Part shown: piece by piece, positions 16,672-25,888 of the stretch
Layout of the letters: every line of letters starts with the position of its first letter
Numbering within the stretch: position 1 is the first letter of the stretch
Source: Anabaena sp. UHCC 0187
Lineage (GTDB): Bacteria > Cyanobacteriota > Cyanobacteriia > Cyanobacteriales > Nostocaceae
DNA: 64,000 nt
Direction of reading: 5' to 3'
Assembly: GCF_009712035.1 (NCBI RefSeq)
Contig: NZ_VILB01000013.1
Location: forward strand, 85,991-149,990
Notes under the pieces: model-generated
Told to the model about the DNA's origin: nothing
The model's input: the letters and a program-made list of their open reading frames with translations, nothing else
Database searches by the model: none
Made by a program: the position numbers and the translations under genes

Positions 16672-17138
16672 ATGAACATGAAAAACACAAAACAAACTAT
16701 CACAGTTCTACATCATTGGGAGATTTAGCTTGGAATGATGCTTATTATGCGCCCTACAACAGTTCATGGACATCTAATCCTGTTCCTAATGTGATTGAAT
16801 CTGGTAATAAAATCGGTGATATTACCATGTTAAATAGTGCAGAATTAGCTGCTGCTGGATTTGATTTAAGTTCTTTAGGACAAAAAGGTTCTGAGACATT
16901 TGGCTTTAAATTTGCTAAATCTCTTTTACCTATTGGTCAATATCTTGCAACTTTGATTTTGGAATGTAATAATGATGCGATCGCTCTCAGAGGAGAAACA
17001 ACTAAAATTATTGTAGAACCACCCAAAGAAGTACCAGAACCTTCTTCTATTTTCGGAATAATGACAACAGCTTTAATTTTGGTAGCGAATAAATTTAGTA
17101 AGCGTTATCAAATCAAATTTAGCAAACATAAAAATTAA
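16672..17138 (+). pseudogene. Truncated PEP-CTERM protein gene
   Basis: The longest frame gives ~140 residues starting without a signal peptide (GDLAWNDAYYAPYN) and ending in a classical PEP-CTERM sorting signal: VPEPSS, a hydrophobic helix (IFGIMTTALILVANKF) and a basic tail. Just upstream, in another frame, ATG at 16672 opens a signal-peptide-like start (MNMKNTKQTITVL) that stops at 16728. The simplest reading is an exported PEP-CTERM protein that lost its middle by deletion plus frameshift. A TTG at 16716 could still start the larger piece, but without an export signal its PEP-CTERM would be useless. Confidence 0.7.
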
Positions 17139-17597
17139 ATTCAGGGAAAATTAGATACAAATTTAGTCGGGGTAAAGCGCAATGCTCAACCCTTACTAAT
17201 AAATATCCAGAAGTGTTTAATTTTGCAACAAAACTTTACAAATTTTGAGTTTCTCGCTGAGAATAGAGTCAGTAGCTGATAGAACTTAGTATCACCGACG
17301 ATGCACAACTTGGCTAATCTCCTCAAAATCGTAACATTCAACACTTCTACTCAAAAAAATAATTATTTTTGATAAAAATAGCAATTACCAGTCAGATACA
17401 ATATAATCGAGTACGGGTAAACCCTGCCCCTACAGGTTTTGCGATTTACTGACTGGATCTCACTCAAGTACATATCGCTATAAAAGCACTAAATTGAGAA
17501 CTTATCAGATTTATATACCAAGAATAGTAAAAATCTATGCAGTAGCAATTAAGATATTTATATTCATGCTTTATAGGCAATATTTGCCTTAATCTAG
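17139..17597. other. Intergenic region before ppk1
   Basis: About 460 bp without a convincing gene. It holds a fragment of a dispersed GGGTAAACCCTGCCCC repeat near 17415 and a small palindrome (AGGCAA/TTGCCT) about 20 bp before ppk1. No Pho box was recognised by eye. Confidence 0.6.
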
Positions 17598-17603
17598 GTG
17601 ATC

Positions 17604-19769
17604 ATGCCGAAACCAAAAAAAAATTCTGCTCCCATTAATCTGAGTGATCCACAATATTACATTAACCGTGAATTAAGTTGGCTAGAATTTAATAATCGGG
17701 TACTACATGAAGCTTGTGATCCCAGAACACCTCTGTTGGAAAGGCTGAAATTTTTGGCCATTTTTAGTTCCAATCTAGATGAGTTCTTTATGGTGCGAGT
17801 AGCAGCTTTAAAGCAACAGGTAGAAGCCACTGTTAATTTACTAACTCCCGATGGCCGCACACCAGAAAAACAGCTAGATGATATTCGTCTCCATCTAAAT
17901 CCCCAACTCAAAAGACTGAATACAGAATTTGAGGAAGTGCTTCGACCACTGTTAGTACAACAGGGAATCTATATTCTCGATTATATAGAACTGAATCAAA
18001 AACAGCGAAATTACTTAGATAACTATTTTGAAGAACAGGTTTTTCCGGTTCTGACTCCCCTCGCTGTCGATCCTAGTCATCCCTTTCCCCACATTTCTAA
18101 TCTCAGTTTAAATCTGGCAGTGGTGGTAAAAAATCCTGATACAGAAGAGGAATTTTTTGCCAGAGTCAAAGTTCCCAAAGTCTTACCAAGATTTTTGCCC
18201 ATACCCCCAGAGTTGGGAATTCAGGAAGATGGTAAAATTGCTCACTGGACAGGAGTTCCCTTAGAACAAGCGATCGCTCATAACTTAGAATCCCTCTTTC
18301 CAGGGATGAATATTCAAGAATATCACCCCTTCCGCATTACCCGTGACGCTGATCTGGAATTGGAAGAAGACGAAGCCGATGATCTGTTATTAGCTATTGA
18401 ACAGGAACTTCGTAAACGGCGTATGGGTGGAAATACCGTCAGGTTAGAAATTCGCTCCCAAACCCCTGCCTCAGTTCGTTCCCGTCTCTTACAGGATTTG
18501 GGATTAACCGAAAGCGATATTTACGAAGTTGATGGTCTTTTGGGACTCCGGGATTTAATGTATTTTATTGCATTACCATTACCAGAACTCAAAGATCACC
18601 CCCGTCAATCCGTCGTTCCTTTTCGCTTGCAACGGCTGAGAGAACCCTGTATTGATACTGATGTTCCTGAACTAGAAGAAGGAAAAGACTTCTTTTCTGT
18701 AATTCGAGAAAAAGATTTGCTAGTCCATCATCCCTATCAATCCTTCTCTGGTACAGTGGTGCGCTTTATTACTAATGCTGCCCATGATCCTCATGTCCTA
18801 GCGATTAAAATGACTCTTTACCGGACTTCTGGAGACTCACCCATAGTCAATGCTTTAATTGCTGCGGCGGAAAATGGTAAGCAAGTCTCGGTATTAGTAG
18901 AATTGAAAGCCCGGTTTGATGAAGAGAATAACATTTACTGGGCAAGACGGTTAGAAAGAGTTGGGGTTCATGTTGTCTATGGTTTAGTCGGCTTGAAAAC
19001 CCATAGCAAAATTGTTCTGGTAGTGCGTCGGGAAAAAGACCGGATGCGCCGTTATGTACATATTGGCACTGGTAATTACAACCCAAAAACCGCACGACTC
19101 TATACAGATTTAGGTTTATTTAGTTGTCGGGAAGAATTGGGCGCAGATTTAACAGATGTGTTTAATTTCTTAACAGGCTACTCTCGCCAGAAAGCTTATC
19201 GAGAAATCATGGTAGCACCTGTGAATATGCGCGATCGCTTTCTGGAATTAATTCGGCGCGAAATTGAAAATGTCCACAATGGATTTTCCGGCCGCATAGT
19301 TGCCAAAATGAACGCCCTTGTTGATCCACAAATCATTTCTACACTATACGAAGCTTCCCGTGCAGGTGTACAAATTGACCTGATTATTCGGGGGATATGT
19401 TGTTTGCGTCCCGGAATACCAAATCTCAGCGAGAATATTCGCATCATCAGCATTATTGGCCGCTTTTTGGAACACTCCCGAATATTTTACTTCTACAACA
19501 ATAGTCAAGAAGAAATATATATTGGTAGTGCGGACTGGATGCGTCGCAATTTAGATCGTCGAGTCGAAGTTATTACCCCCATTAAAGACCAAGATATTGC
19601 TAAAGACTTGCAAGAGATTTTAGGAATCATGTTGGCAGATAATCGTCATGCTTGGGAATTACAACCTGATGGTAGTTATATTCAAAGATGTCCTTGTGAT
19701 AACTGTCCAGAAGCTAATTCGCAAAAAACTATTATGTCTATGGCATTACGCTCTGCTGGCATAAATTAA
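17604..19769 (+). CDS. ppk1: Polyphosphate kinase 1
   Basis: Makes polyphosphate from ATP, reversibly, on the membrane. The 721-aa product has the N-terminal INRELSWLEFN helix domain, the head domain, and two phospholipase-D-like catalytic domains. Catalytic histidines are H486 in the HIGTGNYNPKTARLYTD block (the autophosphorylated one) and H624 in EHSRIFYFYN. GICCLRPGIPNLSENI and SADWMRRNLDRRVE complete the active site. ATG at 17604 is preferred over GTG six bases upstream because TAGGTGA fits as Shine-Dalgarno. No ppx phosphatase gene adjacent. Single gene. Confidence 0.96.
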   Translation: MPKPKKNSAPINLSDPQYYINRELSWLEFNNRVLHEACDPRTPLLERLKFLAIFSSNLDEFFMVRVAALKQQVEATVNLLTPDGRTPEKQLDDIRLHLNPQLKRLNTEFEEVLRPLLVQQGIYILDYIELNQKQRNYLDNYFEEQVFPVLTPLAVDPSHPFPHISNLSLNLAVVVKNPDTEEEFFARVKVPKVLPRFLPIPPELGIQEDGKIAHWTGVPLEQAIAHNLESLFPGMNIQEYHPFRITRDADLELEEDEADDLLLAIEQELRKRRMGGNTVRLEIRSQTPASVRSRLLQDLGLTESDIYEVDGLLGLRDLMYFIALPLPELKDHPRQSVVPFRLQRLREPCIDTDVPELEEGKDFFSVIREKDLLVHHPYQSFSGTVVRFITNAAHDPHVLAIKMTLYRTSGDSPIVNALIAAAENGKQVSVLVELKARFDEENNIYWARRLERVGVHVVYGLVGLKTHSKIVLVVRREKDRMRRYVHIGTGNYNPKTARLYTDLGLFSCREELGADLTDVFNFLTGYSRQKAYREIMVAPVNMRDRFLELIRREIENVHNGFSGRIVAKMNALVDPQIISTLYEASRAGVQIDLIIRGICCLRPGIPNLSENIRIISIIGRFLEHSRIFYFYNNSQEEIYIGSADWMRRNLDRRVEVITPIKDQDIAKDLQEILGIMLADNRHAWELQPDGSYIQRCPCDNCPEANSQKTIMSMALRSAGIN

Positions 19770-20262
19770 ATTATCATTAGTTGCAGCAAAGGTGAATAAT
19801 AACTTTAAATTCTGAACTTGAATTTACATACTCTTCTGTAAATTTTTCTTCAGTCAATAGATATATATAGCAATGTGATTTAATTTATAAATTTATTGTC
19901 TAGGGAGGTAACGGAAAATAAGGAAAACAAGGTACGAATATTTGTACCTATCTTATAAAAATCAAATGGAATTTCTATCCATTTTAAAATTTCAATAATC
20001 CATCGCCATCTCATTATGCAAAAAAATACTTTTTTAATGAATTTTCTGCATCAAAATCACTTTTTAGTAGCTAAAATTCACCCATAAGATAGAGTGAATC
20101 ATTTCACTTGTACTCATAAAATATAAGAAATCATACCATTTTGGATGTTAGATTTTTCGGAAACAGGGATTGTCAAAGACTTACTAAATAACCTTGACAA
20201 TTTTCTATCTGTCACAATCATTTTTCAAATTGGTATTATTTTATATTTATTATTTTCCTGGA
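19770..20262. other. Intergenic region after ppk1
   Basis: About 490 AT-rich bp. It contains a perfect-looking inverted repeat GGTACGAAT/ATTTGTACC at 19931-19948 with one mismatch. No coding region or known RNA was recognised. Confidence 0.55.
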
Positions 20263-20697
20263 ATGTTAATGTTGTCCTGTGAGTCTTCTAACTTGCGTGT
20301 TTTAGTAGTTGATGATCATGAACTCACTCGTTTAAGCCTACAATTAGTTTTTTCTGTCCAAGAAAATATCCACGTTGTTGGTTTAGCTAGTAATGGTCAA
20401 GAAGCTATAGAAATGGTTCAATGCTATCAACCTGATGTGATCATTCTCGATTTACAAATGCCAATTATGGATGGTTGGTCAGCATCTCATTACATTAAAG
20501 CTATATCTCCAAATACTCAGATTCTGGCTTATTCCTCAGTAGATGAAGTGTCTTTTGGGCAAAATAAAACTAAGCATAATTTTGATAAAGTTTGCAAAAA
20601 AGATATTCCCACAAAGGAACTCATTGCTTTAGTCAGACAGTTAGGGCAGCGACTTGGATATTCTTCATTTCCAGAAGAAATATTTAAATCTGCCTAA
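20263..20697 (+). CDS. Receiver-only NarL-like response regulator
   Basis: A 144-aa receiver domain beginning like NarL/FixJ regulators (LRVLVVDDHELTRLSL) but ending before any LuxR-type HTH. D17/D18 acidic pair, phosphoacceptor D63 in ILDLQMPIMDG, and a Lys in the KVCKKDIPTKEL segment at the usual position. The normal switch Thr/Ser is in AYSS (91-92). Start placed at ATG 20263 because the region upstream is hydrophobic junk outside the fold; ATG 20269 is equally possible. Either a natural single-domain receiver or a regulator that lost its DNA-binding half. Followed by a terminator. Confidence 0.82.
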   Translation: MLMLSCESSNLRVLVVDDHELTRLSLQLVFSVQENIHVVGLASNGQEAIEMVQCYQPDVIILDLQMPIMDGWSASHYIKAISPNTQILAYSSVDEVSFGQNKTKHNFDKVCKKDIPTKELIALVRQLGQRLGYSSFPEEIFKSA

Positions 20698-20708
20698 TAA
20701 CAAATTTA

Positions 20709-20742
20709 TGTAGGTTGGGTTGACCCTCGGAAACCCAACATC
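20709..20742. repeat. Dispersed cyanobacterial hairpin repeat
   Basis: GTAGGTTGGGTTGACC followed by GGAAACCCAACATC: an imperfect hairpin (GTTGGGTT/AACCCAAC) of a type scattered through cyanobacterial intergenic DNA. Confidence 0.7.
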
Positions 20743-20779
20743 ATTAATAATTTAAAAAGTGCAAATTAGATCAGGCAAA

Positions 20780-20810
20780 AGGCAATTGACAATTATCAAT
20801 TACCTTTTTT
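20780..20810 (+). terminator. Rho-independent terminator after receiver gene
   Basis: AGGCAATTGA (20780-20789) pairs with TCAATTACCT (20796-20805) with one mismatch, followed by a run of six T. Confidence 0.8.
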
Positions 20811-20842
20811 CCTGTCTAAATTTAGATAACTAACAACTTAGG

Positions 20843-21025
20843 TTAATTATTTCCCGCTTCAGGAAGAGTGCGTTTAAATTCATCAATTAAATCATCTAAT
20901 TCTTCCAAAGCTTGATTGACATCAACTCTTAAAGTCCCTAAGCTGGGTTGTTCTAATAAACTTAGTAACCGCTCACGTTTACCTTGAACAGTGCTAATTC
21001 GGTCTTTAATTGCCTGAATATCCAT
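20843..21025 (-). CDS. Small conserved coiled-coil protein (60 aa)
   Basis: A 60-aa helical, charged protein with heptad-like leucines (IKDRISTVQGKRERLLSLLEQ, then VNQALEELDDLIDEFKR). ATG at 21025 is chosen because upstream in-frame residues look non-coding. It resembles small cyanobacterial proteins of unknown function. Divergent from the DUF2854 gene. No domain can be assigned. Confidence 0.6.
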   Translation of the reverse strand: MDIQAIKDRISTVQGKRERLLSLLEQPSLGTLRVDVNQALEELDDLIDEFKRTLPEAGNN

Positions 21026-21162
21026 TTTTTTGCTTCCAATTTTGAAACACTTCAAATCTAAAGTTAACGCAAAAAGGAAAAATCTCCATATCCCCTTTCC
21101 CAATCTGTCACCAATCAGCGATGATAAGAAAAGATGAAAATAAATTATACTAAGCTTAAATT

Positions 21163-21705
21163 ATGCTGGGCAAAATTTCTTTGGGAACACTTGGTTTAAC
21201 AATAGGTAGTATACTCACCATCACAGGTTTTGTTGCCTACTTTGCGGATAACGCTACCCTCAATTTAGTGGGATTTTTCTATGGTTTTCCGCTATTACTG
21301 GGAGGTTTAGCCCTGAAAGCTAACGAACTTAAACCTATCCCCTTCAGCCAACCCACCACACCATCAATCCTCGAACTCAGAAAGCAACAGGCAACCGTCA
21401 CACAGACTAAAATCCGCAAGGACATCACCCGGAACTGTTATGGGCAAAAAGCTCACCTAGATGTAGCCCTTGCTTACTTAGGTTTAAGTCCCACTGACGA
21501 AGAAAGACCAATAGTAACGGGTTTGCGAGAAACCGAAATCAACGGTGCTTATACCCTAATCCTAGAATTCGATTCACCACTAATCACCTTTGATACTTGG
21601 CAACAAAAACAAGAAAAAATGACTAAGTATTTTGGCCCTGGTGTGGAAGTGAGCATTAAACAACCCAGCGAAAACTACATCGAACTGTCTTTAATGAAGC
21701 AGTAG
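21163..21705 (+). CDS. DUF2854 membrane protein
   Basis: A 180-aa protein with two N-terminal membrane helices (IGSILTITGFVAYFA near 15-30 and VGFFYGFPLLLGGLAL near 36-52) and a soluble C-terminal part containing RNCYGQKAHLDVALAYLGLSP, as in the cyanobacterial/plastid DUF2854 family. Function unknown. ATG start. Convergent with hflX; the gap is filled by a GC-rich palindrome that can serve as terminator for both. Confidence 0.82.
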   Translation: MLGKISLGTLGLTIGSILTITGFVAYFADNATLNLVGFFYGFPLLLGGLALKANELKPIPFSQPTTPSILELRKQQATVTQTKIRKDITRNCYGQKAHLDVALAYLGLSPTDEERPIVTGLRETEINGAYTLILEFDSPLITFDTWQQKQEKMTKYFGPGVEVSIKQPSENYIELSLMKQ

Positions 21706-21750
21706 GGGCGGGGTTTCCCCGCCCATTTTGAGGGTTTCCCCGCCCATTTT
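21706..21750. terminator. GC-rich palindrome between convergent genes
   Basis: GGGCGGGG/CCCCGCCC with a TTT loop (21706-21724) followed by ATTTTG; a second partial copy GGGTTTCCCCGCCCATTTT follows at 21732-21750. Probably a mobile repeat acting as a bidirectional terminator. Confidence 0.65.
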
Positions 21751-21758
21751 AAAAATCA

Positions 21759-23375
21759 TCAATCATCACTAACAGCGTACTCAATCAATAGAGACAGACG
21801 CTGACGCAGAGTTTCCAGTCCTAACCGCTGACTAGCAGAAATAAACACTGCTAAAGGAAACTCTTCCCTAGCCAAAGCCAGTGTTTCACTACTAACTTGA
21901 TCAATTTTATTAAAAGCTACCAACGCCGGTCCTGGTGTAATCGGCATTTGCGCGAGTATATCCCGAACTGCGCGAATATGATTCAACCAAGCAGGATGAG
22001 ATAAATCCACCAAATGCAATAAAGCATCCGCTTCTGTCACCTCTTCCAAAGTTGCCCGAAAAGCATCCATTAAAGATGCGGGTAACTCATGGATAAACCC
22101 TACAGTATCCGTCATCAAAGTTTCCTGGGGTGCGCCAGTTTCTGCATGAGGAATTATTAATCGTCGGGTTGTTGGGTCAAGGGTAGCAAACAGTTGGTCA
22201 GCCGTATATACTTCCGAATTGGTAAGGGCGTTGAGTAAGGTAGATTTACCAGCATTGGTATAACCTACCAATGCTACCGAGGGAACTTGTCGGTCTTGTC
22301 GTCTTTGACGTAAGCGACAACGATGAGCTTGTAATTGATTAACTTCATGTTGCAGTTGGGAAATCCGTTTTTGAATAGCCCGACGTTCTGTTTCTAGCTT
22401 GGTTTCACCAGGCCCCCTTGTGCCAATACCACCCCCTAATCTGGACATCCCCTCACCTTTGCCGGTCAGTCGTGGCAGCATATACCCTAATTGTGCCAGT
22501 TCCACCTGTAATTTACCTGCACCAGATTGAGCGCGTTGGGCAAAAATATCTAAAATTACTTCGGTGCGGTCAATTACTCTGACACCAATTTGTGCTTCTA
22601 AATTGCGAACTTGGGAGCGAGAAAGATCACGATCAAATACTACCAAATTAGCACCTAGAGTTTGCACAGCGATCGCCACTTCTTGGACTTTACCTTCACC
22701 AATCACTGTTTGGGGATGAATACGCGATCGCTTTTGTTGTAAGGTTTGTAAGACAACACCTCCAGCCGTATCCACTAATCGGCTCAATTCTACTATGATG
22801 TCCTGGAATTGTTGCGGCGTGATATTTTCTGTTAATACCCCCACAATTAACACCCGATCATGGTCTGCGTCTACTTTTTGAGCTACAAACTCCCGACTAA
22901 ATTCCTCTTCCAAACCCTCCACTAAGTCTAGAAAATCCTGGTCGGCTAAAGCATCTAAGCTCAGAGGTGGTGATATGTGGGAATAAATCCCCCCATCTGG
23001 AATACTAATGCCAGAGGATTGAGTCGCAACTAACTGTCTGCTATTAGCTACCAGATGCGCTAAATAAGCTTCTTTCACGTACCCAGTTGAACCACCACCA
23101 CGCTTTGTAAATCCTCCCCCAGTAATATTTAAAACTACTAAAGCATCCAATCTTTGTAAAGCCATCGCCGTCAAAGCCGCTTCATTTGGTGGTTCTGACT
23201 TGAGATTGGTAGATAAACAACGAATACCGCTCAAACGTTCTGCACCATAACGAGGCAGTTCTAGGGGCGGAATTTGGGTTTGACGCGGAGTACCTACACC
23301 CACTCGAATCACTTGTCCGCGACGGTTAATATAAGTACAAACAGGTTGATTAATTTCTGTACTAACTGCTGCCAA
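21759..23375 (-). CDS. hflX: GTPase HflX (start uncertain)
   Basis: HflX binds the 50S subunit and splits stalled or hibernating 70S ribosomes under stress. Counting from TTG at 23375: N-terminal HflX domain, glycine-rich linker (SRLGGGIGTRGPGETKLE at 311-328), coiled region, and a G domain with G1 GYTNAGKST 371-379, G3 DTVGF 423-427 and G4 NKID 489-492. The family-like sequence continues 40 codons further upstream, to 23495, with no ATG, GTG or TTG in that stretch; it begins ETIFGNVQGLKSSQLKQL after an ATA codon, which I recall as the usual start of cyanobacterial HflX. The true start may therefore be ATA at 23495 or the gene may have lost its ATG. Confidence 0.9.
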   Translation of the reverse strand: MAAVSTEINQPVCTYINRRGQVIRVGVGTPRQTQIPPLELPRYGAERLSGIRCLSTNLKSEPPNEAALTAMALQRLDALVVLNITGGGFTKRGGGSTGYVKEAYLAHLVANSRQLVATQSSGISIPDGGIYSHISPPLSLDALADQDFLDLVEGLEEEFSREFVAQKVDADHDRVLIVGVLTENITPQQFQDIIVELSRLVDTAGGVVLQTLQQKRSRIHPQTVIGEGKVQEVAIAVQTLGANLVVFDRDLSRSQVRNLEAQIGVRVIDRTEVILDIFAQRAQSGAGKLQVELAQLGYMLPRLTGKGEGMSRLGGGIGTRGPGETKLETERRAIQKRISQLQHEVNQLQAHRCRLRQRRQDRQVPSVALVGYTNAGKSTLLNALTNSEVYTADQLFATLDPTTRRLIIPHAETGAPQETLMTDTVGFIHELPASLMDAFRATLEEVTEADALLHLVDLSHPAWLNHIRAVRDILAQMPITPGPALVAFNKIDQVSSETLALAREEFPLAVFISASQRLGLETLRQRLSLLIEYAVSDD

Positions 23376-23560
23376 ACGTTGAGCAAAATCAGTTGTAGTA
23401 ATGTAATCACCTGATATCCGCTGGTGGTACAGCCGCTGGAGTTGTTTTAGCTGGCTGGACTTTAAACCTTGAACATTACCAAAGATAGTCTCTATAGGCG
23501 TTTATGACCAGTTACCTGGTTCCCCCTGAATCCTTACACTGTCTATTTTACAACAGCAAT

Positions 23561-23605
23561 TGGTTAGTTGTCAGTTGTCAGTTGTCGGTTGTCAGTTGTC
23601 AGGTA
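23561..23605. repeat. STRR heptamers (GTTGTCA family)
   Basis: Five to six GTTGTCA/GTTGTCG units between hflX and rplS. Confidence 0.9.
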
Positions 23606-23738
23606 AGAGTTTTTAAATTATTAATTAATTTTGAATTTGTTTGTAGTTATTATTTATAATGAGTGAAATTTATAGACTTGCAGGCGATTATAGATTTATA
23701 ATTAACGATTGTGAGTTTTTTCAAAAAACATAAAAGTA

Positions 23739-24101
23739 ATGAACGCGCAAGAAATTATCCGCTCAATTGAAGCGGAACAGATGAAATCTGATTTACCCGA
23801 TATCTATGTCGGTGACACAGTCAAGGTAGGAGTCAAAATTCAGGAAGGCACTAAATTCCGTGTGCAACCTTACGAAGGTGTAGTTATAGCTAGACGCAAT
23901 GGCGGCATCAACGAAACTATCACAGTCCGTAAGGTTTTCCAAGGTGTGGGTGTGGAACGAGTATTTTTACTCCATTCTCCCCTAGTTGAAAGCATTAAAG
24001 TAGTGCGTCGTGGTAAGGTTAGACGAGCTAAATTATACTACCTACGCAATCTCGTCGGCAAGGCAACCCGCATTAAACAAAGATTTGACCGCCCTCTATA
24101 A
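23739..24101 (+). CDS. rplS: Ribosomal protein L19
   Basis: A 120-aa 50S protein at the subunit interface. [16 protein letters not shown], then the SH3-like core [18 protein letters not shown] and [30 protein letters not shown] are diagnostic. ATG start. Lies at the head of the rplS, tRNA-Trp, secE, nusG, rplK order that is usual in cyanobacteria. A GC hairpin follows. Confidence 0.97.
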   Translation: MNAQEIIRSIEAEQMKSDLPDIYVGDTVKVGVKIQEGTKFRVQPYEGVVIARRNGGINETITVRKVFQGVGVERVFLLHSPLVESIKVVRRGKVRRAKLYYLRNLVGKATRIKQRFDRPL

Positions 24102-24136
24102 TTCTCAATAGTGAATTAATAGACAAAACCCAGTCT

Positions 24137-24162
24137 GCAAGCGGCATCCGCCGCTAACTTGC
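24137..24162 (+). terminator. Hairpin after rplS
   Basis: AGCGGC ATCC GCCGCT (24140-24155) with outer GCA/TGC pairing. There is no good T run, so termination is uncertain. Confidence 0.45.
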
Positions 24163-24250
24163 CAAAAGAAAAAAAATAAGTTACAATTAGAATCGAAATT
24201 GCGTTAGACTATAAAAGTTCAGCGCAATGACTGTAACAAGAAAAGCTTGT

Positions 24251-24323
24251 GCGCTCTTAGTTCAGTTGGTAGAACGCAGGTCTCCAAAACCTGATGTCGG
24301 GGGTTCAAGTCCTCCAGGGCGCG
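24251..24323 (+). tRNA. trnW: tRNA-Trp (CCA)
   Basis: A 73-nt cloverleaf: acceptor GCGCTCT with AGGGCGC (one G-U pair), anticodon arm CAGGTCTCCAAAACCTG with anticodon CCA, T arm GGGGGTTCAAGTCCTCC (GTTCAAG loop), discriminator G. The 3' CCA is not encoded. Placed before secE as in many bacteria. Confidence 0.97.
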
Positions 24324-24507
24324 CTGAAAAAAGAAAAATACTGCCCGAAGCAATAACGTCACTGCCAAGACAGCAGAAAACGTCAATTATTTCGGGTATA
24401 ATTTTTTTAAAATATAGCTTGACTGTTGCCAGTTAATTGAGGCCGAAGCTGTAGACCTTGAGAAAATCACAGGGTTGGGCTATTTAAGAAACGGGGGTAT
24501 AACGACT

Positions 24508-24729
24508 GTGGCCAAAAAAAATGAAGCAGAAATGCCAGAAACCGAAAATGGGTTTAACTTAAACAATTTTTTCCAAGGAACAAAGGAAGAACTTGAAAAA
24601 GTAATTTGGCCCAGTCGGAAACAGTTGGTGAGTGAATCAGCCGCTGTACTATTAATGGTTACACTCTCCGCATCTTTGATATATTTGGTCGATGGATTGT
24701 TCGCTTGGGCAGCAAAACAGGTGTTCTGA
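24508..24729 (+). CDS. secE: Preprotein translocase subunit SecE
   Basis: A 73-aa single-span SecE that clamps SecY in the plasma and thylakoid membranes. FFQGTKEELEKVIWPSRKQLV is the conserved amphipathic helix, followed by the TM segment SAAVLLMVTLSASLIYLVDGLF. The GTG at 24508 (MAKKNE) is taken as start; an upstream ATG-like start would add 11 residues lacking conservation. The stop overlaps the nusG start (TGATG), so the two are co-translated. Confidence 0.92.
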   Translation: MAKKNEAEMPETENGFNLNNFFQGTKEELEKVIWPSRKQLVSESAAVLLMVTLSASLIYLVDGLFAWAAKQVF

Positions 24730-25361
24730 TGACTTCTGCAACAGACGAACCACGCAACTCCGAGTTACAGTTAGAGGAAACACTCTTAACAGCGATTAAA
24801 GAAGCCCGCTGGTATGCAGTGCAAGTAGCCTCTGGCTGTGAGAAACGGGTAAAGACAAATTTAGAGCAACGTATCCAAACTTTTGATGTCGCTGACAAAA
24901 TCATCCAAGTGGAAATTCCCCACACCCCAACGGTGAAAATCCGTAAGGATGGTAAACGTCTCCCATCAGAAGAAAAGGTTTTCCCTGGTTATGTGCTAGT
25001 CCGAATGGTGATGAGTGATGATACATGGCAGGTGGTAAGAAACACCTCCCACGTTATTAACTTTGTGGGCGCAGAGCAAAAGCGTGGAAGCGGCAGAGGC
25101 CGTGGTCACGTGAAGCCAGTTCCCCTGAATCCTTCGGAAGTTGAACGCATATTCAAACAAGCCTTGGAACAAGAGCCAGTAGTCAAAATTGATATGGCTA
25201 CAGGTGATAAGATAGTTGTGCTTTCTGGTCCATTTAAGGATTTTGAGGGCGAGGTGATTGAAGTTTCCCCAGAACGGAGTAAACTAAAAGCTCTACTCTC
25301 TATCTTTGGACGAGATACACCAGTAGAATTGGAATTTAACCAGGTTCAAAAACAGAGCTAA
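24729..25361 (+). CDS. nusG: Transcription elongation/antitermination factor NusG
   Basis: A 210-aa NusG: NGN domain (EARWYAVQVASGCEKRVKTNLEQR, FPGYVLVRMVM) that binds the RNA polymerase clamp, and KOW domain (GDKIVVLSGPFKDFEGEVIEV). The ~20-residue acidic N-terminal extension is typical of cyanobacteria. Start ATG at 24729, overlapping the secE stop by one base. Six bp before rplK. Confidence 0.96.
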   Translation: MTSATDEPRNSELQLEETLLTAIKEARWYAVQVASGCEKRVKTNLEQRIQTFDVADKIIQVEIPHTPTVKIRKDGKRLPSEEKVFPGYVLVRMVMSDDTWQVVRNTSHVINFVGAEQKRGSGRGRGHVKPVPLNPSEVERIFKQALEQEPVVKIDMATGDKIVVLSGPFKDFEGEVIEVSPERSKLKALLSIFGRDTPVELEFNQVQKQS

Positions 25362-25367
25362 TTACAA

Positions 25368-25793
25368 ATGGCGAAGAAAGTAGTAGCGGTCATTAAATTG
25401 GCCCTGAATGCTGGGAAAGCCAACCCAGCACCACCAGTTGGTCCCGCATTGGGTCAACATGGTGTGAACATCATGATGTTCTGCAAAGAGTACAATGCCA
25501 AAACAGCAGACCAAGCTGGAATGGTAATACCTGTAGAAATTTCTGTTTATGAAGATAGAAGTTTTACATTTGTACTCAAAACCCCACCAGCATCAGTGTT
25601 GATTCGCAAGGCAGCGAAGATTGAACGAGGCTCAAATGAACCCAACAAAAAGAAAGTTGGTAGCATTAGCAGAACGCAATTACGCGAAATTGCTCAAACC
25701 AAGCTTCCTGACCTCAACGCTAATGATATTGATGCAGCCATGAATATCGTGGAAGGAACTGCTAAAAATATGGGCGTAACAATCACAGATTAG
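25368..25793 (+). CDS. rplK: Ribosomal protein L11
   Basis: A 141-aa protein of the GTPase-associated centre, binding 23S rRNA with L10-L12. [33 protein letters not shown] and the C-terminal RNA-binding [24 protein letters not shown] are diagnostic. ATG start. Short STRR-like units (CAACTGA) lie in the gap to rplA. Confidence 0.98.
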   Translation: MAKKVVAVIKLALNAGKANPAPPVGPALGQHGVNIMMFCKEYNAKTADQAGMVIPVEISVYEDRSFTFVLKTPPASVLIRKAAKIERGSNEPNKKKVGSISRTQLREIAQTKLPDLNANDIDAAMNIVEGTAKNMGVTITD

Positions 25794-25888
25794 GTGACAG
25801 GTGACAGTAAATAACAACTGACAACTGACCAATAACAAAATTTTATCGGGGGAGAAGCACGACTTCGAGATTACCCCAGGAGAAAAAA

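Noticed and set aside
17139-17597. Pho box before ppk1
   Set aside because: No tandem octamers with the right spacing could be found by eye.
24227-24436. Protein frame over the tRNA-Trp gene
   Set aside because: It translates the tRNA itself; the cloverleaf explains the sequence.
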